The position numbers were made by a program, and so were the translations under genes. The notes beneath the pieces are model-generated. The model saw nothing but the letters and a program-made list of their open reading frames with translations, was not told the DNA's origin and ran no database searches. 64,000 nucleotides of DNA. Source: an uncultured Aureispira sp. Lineage in GTDB: Bacteria > Bacteroidota > Bacteroidia > Chitinophagales > Saprospiraceae. Shown here one piece after another: positions 60,105 through 64,000 of the stretch. The stretch spans positions 52,802-116,801 of the forward strand of contig CAJQQM010000014.1 in NCBI GenBank assembly GCA_905480485.1. The letters are read 5' to 3'. How positions within the stretch are numbered: position 1 is the first letter of the stretch; the number at the start of each line of letters is the position of its first letter.

Positions 60105-62111
60105 CTAAAGAATTTCTGTCTGATCGTCGCTGTCTTGTAAGGTGTCTACACCGTTGTTGTCGCCCGCTGCTTTCTCTCCGTCTTTTTCGTCAGGGATGTA
60201 GTCATAAGGTCTTTTTCCAATGAGAAGTTCTACATCTTTACGCAATAGTACTTCTTTATCTAACAATTCGGAGGCCAATAGCTTCAACTCTTTTTGTTTT
60301 TCTTTAAGTAATTGCAAGGAACGTTTGTATTGCCCATCTATCACACTTCTAATTTCTTGATCAATTAGTTGGGCTGTAGCCTCTGAATAAGGTTTAGCAA
60401 ATTGGTTGTTTTTCATCATCTCATAATAAGAAACATTTCCTACTTTGCTGTTCATACCATAAATAGTGACTAAACTATTGGCTATTTGAGTAACACGGTC
60501 CAAGTCGTTCTGTGCACCAGTAGAAACCTCACCAAAAATGATCTCTTCAGCAGCCCTTCCCGATAACAATCCACATATTTGATCCAACAAATGTTGTTCA
60601 GGGACAATGTTCTTCTCTTTTGGTAGGTATTGTGCATAACCAAGGGCTGTTAAACCACGAGGTACGATAGTTACCTTAACCAAAGGATGTGCATGTTCAA
60701 GGTACCAACCACTGATAGCATGTCCGGCTTCATGATAAGCTATCACGCGTTTCTCTTCTGGAGAAATCAATTTATTTTTCTTCTCTAAACCACCAATTAC
60801 TCGGTCAATTGCTTTGTTAAAGTCGTCCATTCCCACATGACTTTTGTTGAATCGAGCTGCAATTAGTGCGGCTTCGTTACAAATATTGGCTATTTCTGCG
60901 CCGGCAAATCCAGGCGTTTGTGTAGCCAATGTTTTTGCATCAACGTCATCGGCAATTTTGATGGGTATAAGGTGTACTTTGAATATTTGTTCTCTACCCA
61001 TCAAATCTGGTTTTCCAATTCCAATCTGACGATCAAAACGGCCAGGTCTCAGAAGGGCAGGGTCAAGAATATCAGGACGGTTGGTAGCTGCTACCAAAAT
61101 CACACCTTTATCCGTACTAAATCCATCCATTTCTACCAAAAGTTGGTTTAGGGTGTTTTCTCTTTCGTCGTTACCCTGCATGGAGTTACGCCCTCTAGCA
61201 CGGCCTATTGCATCAATCTCATCGATAAACACGATACAAGGCGCTTTTTCTCTAGCTTGACGAAACATATCTCTTACTCTAGATGCACCTACTCCAACAA
61301 ACATTTCGACAAAGTCAGAACCAGATATACTAAAGAAAGGTACAGCAGCTTCTCCTGCTACCGCTTTTGCTAGCAACGTTTTACCGGTGCCCGGAGGGCC
61401 TACCAACAAGACTCCTTTTGGAATTTTACCTCCAAGGGCAGTATATTTTTGAGGAGAACGTAAAAAGTCAACAATTTCCATCACTTCTTCTTTGGCTTCA
61501 TCTAAGCCAGCAACATCTTTGAAGGTTACGTTTACTTTAGAATCCTTGTCAAAAAGTGTCGCCTTTGAGCGGCCGATATTGAATATTTGGCCGCCGCCGC
61601 CGCCACCGCCGCCGACGCGACGCATAAAGAAAATCCAAATTCCTATTAATAAAACAAAAGGGAAAAGCCAAATAATTATATTGGCCAATGTGCCGCGAGT
61701 ATCGGTGCTGACAAGTAAGTCTTTTCCATCCGGGTTTTCTTTCAAAAACTCTTTACGTGCCTCATCTACTTTGGTATCAAATGTCTCTAGAACTACAAAG
61801 TTTTGTTTGTAGTGCGGCCCCGTGTTCGGCGTTCCGATAGTTGAGGTGGAAACCTTTTTGTGCCGTTGTAATTTAAGAACATTTGGGTCGATGTATATTT
61901 CAGCATATGAACCGGGTTCGTCTTTGTTAATTATGACAATTTTTTGAACATCCCCTTTTTTGATTAATTCCGTCAATTCAGACATAGGTATTTCAGGTAG
62001 TGAACCTGTCATACTAAATAAATTGAGCGAAATCAGTACAACGGCAATAATGGCATAAAACCAATAATAATTAAATTTTGGTTTGTTATCGTTTGATTTC
62101 TTTTTTTCCAT
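60105..62111 (-). CDS. ftsH: ATP-dependent zinc metalloprotease FtsH
   Basis: [22 protein letters not shown]-like region, HEAGHA zinc site; poly-Gly linker. Confidence 0.96.
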   Translation of the reverse strand: MEKKKSNDNKPKFNYYWFYAIIAVVLISLNLFSMTGSLPEIPMSELTELIKKGDVQKIVIINKDEPGSYAEIYIDPNVLKLQRHKKVSTSTIGTPNTGPHYKQNFVVLETFDTKVDEARKEFLKENPDGKDLLVSTDTRGTLANIIIWLFPFVLLIGIWIFFMRRVGGGGGGGGQIFNIGRSKATLFDKDSKVNVTFKDVAGLDEAKEEVMEIVDFLRSPQKYTALGGKIPKGVLLVGPPGTGKTLLAKAVAGEAAVPFFSISGSDFVEMFVGVGASRVRDMFRQAREKAPCIVFIDEIDAIGRARGRNSMQGNDERENTLNQLLVEMDGFSTDKGVILVAATNRPDILDPALLRPGRFDRQIGIGKPDLMGREQIFKVHLIPIKIADDVDAKTLATQTPGFAGAEIANICNEAALIAARFNKSHVGMDDFNKAIDRVIGGLEKKNKLISPEEKRVIAYHEAGHAISGWYLEHAHPLVKVTIVPRGLTALGYAQYLPKEKNIVPEQHLLDQICGLLSGRAAEEIIFGEVSTGAQNDLDRVTQIANSLVTIYGMNSKVGNVSYYEMMKNNQFAKPYSEATAQLIDQEIRSVIDGQYKRSLQLLKEKQKELKLLASELLDKEVLLRKDVELLIGKRPYDYIPDEKDGEKAAGDNNGVDTLQDSDDQTEIL

Positions 62112-62188
62112 TTTTTGAATTTTATAACCCCAACAATATATTTGGGGAATATTTAGTTTACTAGTTTAGTTGAGCAAATTGCCCGATA

Positions 62189-62584
62189 TTAATCCTCGAG
62201 ATTGTTGTATTTTGTTATTTGGGCATCATTCCAAAGGTCTTCGAGGTTGTAAAAAGCACGTTTCTCTTTAGAAAAAACATGGACGACAACGTTGAAATAA
62301 TCGATTAACATCCAACTATTGCCTTGCTTACCCTCCGCATGAAAAGGTCGTAAGCTAGTTTTTTCAAATACTTTTTTTTCGATGTTGTTGATGATACCAA
62401 GCATTTGTGTGTTAGAGGTAGCGTGGCAAATGATGAAAAAATCATTATTAGCCATTTCGATGCCTCTTAAATCATAATTTACTATATCTTTGCCTTTAAT
62501 ATCTTGAATAGAATCTATGATAATATTATTCAGAATTTCAGCCGAATTTTCCTCCTTTTCTACAGCGCTATTTTTGTTGTTCAA
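62189..62584 (-). CDS. rsfS: Ribosome silencing factor RsfS
   Basis: KGKDIVNYDLRGIEMANNDFFIICHATSNTQM...GNSWMLIDYFNVVVHVFSKEKRAFYNLEDLW. Confidence 0.93.
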   Translation of the reverse strand: MNNKNSAVEKEENSAEILNNIIIDSIQDIKGKDIVNYDLRGIEMANNDFFIICHATSNTQMLGIINNIEKKVFEKTSLRPFHAEGKQGNSWMLIDYFNVVVHVFSKEKRAFYNLEDLWNDAQITKYNNLED

Positions 62585-62710
62585 TGGTTGAAAAATTTGT
62601 GATAAATATTAATGAAATAAATCATAAAAGGGTGCAAACAAATAAATACTAATGCTGCTGCACCAAAATCAATAAGATAAACATTTTAGGTCAAACCCTA
62701 AATTCAATAC

Positions 62711-63487
62711 ATGAATCTTTTAAACCCTAACAGTCTTTTTGTTGGTAAAGTTGCAAAATTTATAAAAAATATAGACTCTACTAATTCATATGCTAAAAAC
62801 TTACTTTCAAAAAGTAATCCAATTGATGGAACTGTCATTTGTGCGGGGAATCAGCAGGCAGGCAGAGGACAAATTGGCAGTGCTTGGCAGTCTGAAGCAG
62901 ATAAAAACTTACTTTTATCAATAATTTTATTGCCCAAGTTTTTGCAGGCCTCACAACAGTTTATGCTCAGCAAGGTAGTTTGTTTGGCGGCTACCGAATT
63001 GTTGTATTTTTTGGGAATTGACCAAAATGATGTTTGGATAAAATGGCCTAATGACTTGTATGTAGGCGACTTGAAAATAGGAGGGATTTTAATAGAAAAT
63101 CAATTAAAGGGGCATTACTTACACAATTCGGTAATTGGTATAGGCCTAAATATCAATCAGTCTCTATTCGACCCGTCATTGGCAAATCCCACTTCAGTAT
63201 TACTTCAAACAGGACAAAATAACCCAATAAATATTGTACTCAAGCGCTATTGTGAACTTCTAGAACCTTATTACCTGCAATTAAAAGCTACGAACTACAA
63301 GCCTATAAATCAAGCGTATTTGGAAAGATTACTTGGCTACAAAAAGTGGAGGTATTTTTATCTAAAAAGGACTGAACATCGAATACGGGCCCAAATAATT
63401 GGTGTCCATGAAAGTGGTCAGCTGTGTTTGCAAACCGAGCATAAACAATTGTATTGTTCGCTCAAAGAAATTGTCTTCGAGTTTTGA
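62711..63487 (+). CDS. birA: Biotin--[acetyl-CoA-carboxylase] ligase
   Basis: DSTNSYAKNLL, AGRGQIGSAWQSE, VWIKWPNDLYVGDLKIGGILIEN. Confidence 0.93.
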   Translation: MNLLNPNSLFVGKVAKFIKNIDSTNSYAKNLLSKSNPIDGTVICAGNQQAGRGQIGSAWQSEADKNLLLSIILLPKFLQASQQFMLSKVVCLAATELLYFLGIDQNDVWIKWPNDLYVGDLKIGGILIENQLKGHYLHNSVIGIGLNINQSLFDPSLANPTSVLLQTGQNNPINIVLKRYCELLEPYYLQLKATNYKPINQAYLERLLGYKKWRYFYLKRTEHRIRAQIIGVHESGQLCLQTEHKQLYCSLKEIVFEF

Positions 63488-63495
63488 GCTGTTTA

Positions 63496-64000
63496 TTAGT
63501 ACAAAAAGGGTAGGAGTTTAGGCGTTGAGGAACGGTAGGGTTCAAAGGTGTTTAGATGCCCGTAGTTTTTCTTAGCAAGCTTTTGCAGAATCGGGATACC
63601 ACTAATTCGAACCAATAAGATAATTATCCACAATGGTCCAATAATACTTAGCCATTCCCATGCATTTAGATGCGCCGCACAACCTACAAAAATACCACAC
63701 CAAAAAAGTATTTCTCCACTATAGTTGGGGTGCTGAACGATCTTCCACAAGCCACTTTGTATGAAAAGGCCTTTATTATTGGGGTTTCGACGGAAGCGAA
63801 ATTTTTGGAAATCTGCAATGCTTTCGATGATTAATCCGAGTATAGCAAGCTCAAAACCAAATAGGTGAATGGTTTTGATAGCATCGATGTCTTTGTCAAA
63901 GACACAAATTAGGGGTAATGAGATAACTAAAATACTTATGGTTTGAAGCAACCAAAAACTACCAATACGTCTCCAGTTTTTTCGTATTTTGTCAAAGCGT
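63496..64000 (-). CDS. DUF1295 / steroid 5-alpha-reductase-like membrane protein, truncated by window edge
   Basis: In-frame upstream residues RFDKIRKNWRRIGSFWLLQTISIL read to the window end; SGLWKIVQHPNYSGEILFWCGIF motif. The listed start at 63951 is only an internal TTG. Confidence 0.85.
   Translation of the reverse strand, partial: RFDKIRKNWRRIGSFWLLQTISILVISLPLICVFDKDIDAIKTIHLFGFELAILGLIIESIADFQKFRFRRNPNNKGLFIQSGLWKIVQHPNYSGEILFWCGIFVGCAAHLNAWEWLSIIGPLWIIILLVRISGIPILQKLAKKNYGHLNTFEPYRSSTPKLLPFLY

Noticed and set aside
1-64000. tRNA, rRNA, IS elements, prophage, CRISPR
   Set aside because: No cloverleaf-like segment, transposase, integrase or phage protein was recognised by eye; a tRNAscan/ISfinder run would be needed to be certain.

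Overview
This 64 kb window is AT-rich chromosomal DNA from a Bacteroidota, probably a Saprospiria- or Chitinophagia-like lineage judging from protein content. It is densely coding. I found no rRNA, tRNA, CRISPR array, IS element or prophage. The main landmark is a type IX secretion system (T9SS) core locus: porP, gldK, gldL, gldM, gldN, then a second diverged gldM-gldN pair. It is preceded by a PhoX-like gene and a tail-anchored protein-kinase-fold protein whose catalytic motifs look degenerate (pseudokinase). Other landmarks are a ~9.9 kb gene for a ~3300-aa surface protein with about 29 HYR-like ~85-aa repeats and a T9SS type B C-terminus, two T9SS type A cargo proteins, a 60-aa PID-CTERM-like protein, an ECF sigma/FecR pair without a TonB receptor, an orphan AddB-like PD-(D/E)XK nuclease, and polysaccharide genes. 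Housekeeping genes include fabG, lpxD, odhB, asnB, recG, map, lptF/G-like, clpC, rnz, rpsA, ftsH, rsfS and birA. The best leads for new biology are: (1) two GldM/GldN modules sharing one GldL motor, with hairpins in nearly every intergenic gap; (2) the pseudokinase beside the T9SS locus; (3) the giant repeat protein; (4) an unassigned minus-strand terminator between lpxD and fabG suggesting a small RNA; (5) a 44-aa Cys-rich small ORF downstream of rnz. All family calls come from reading the sequence and motifs; no database search was run.
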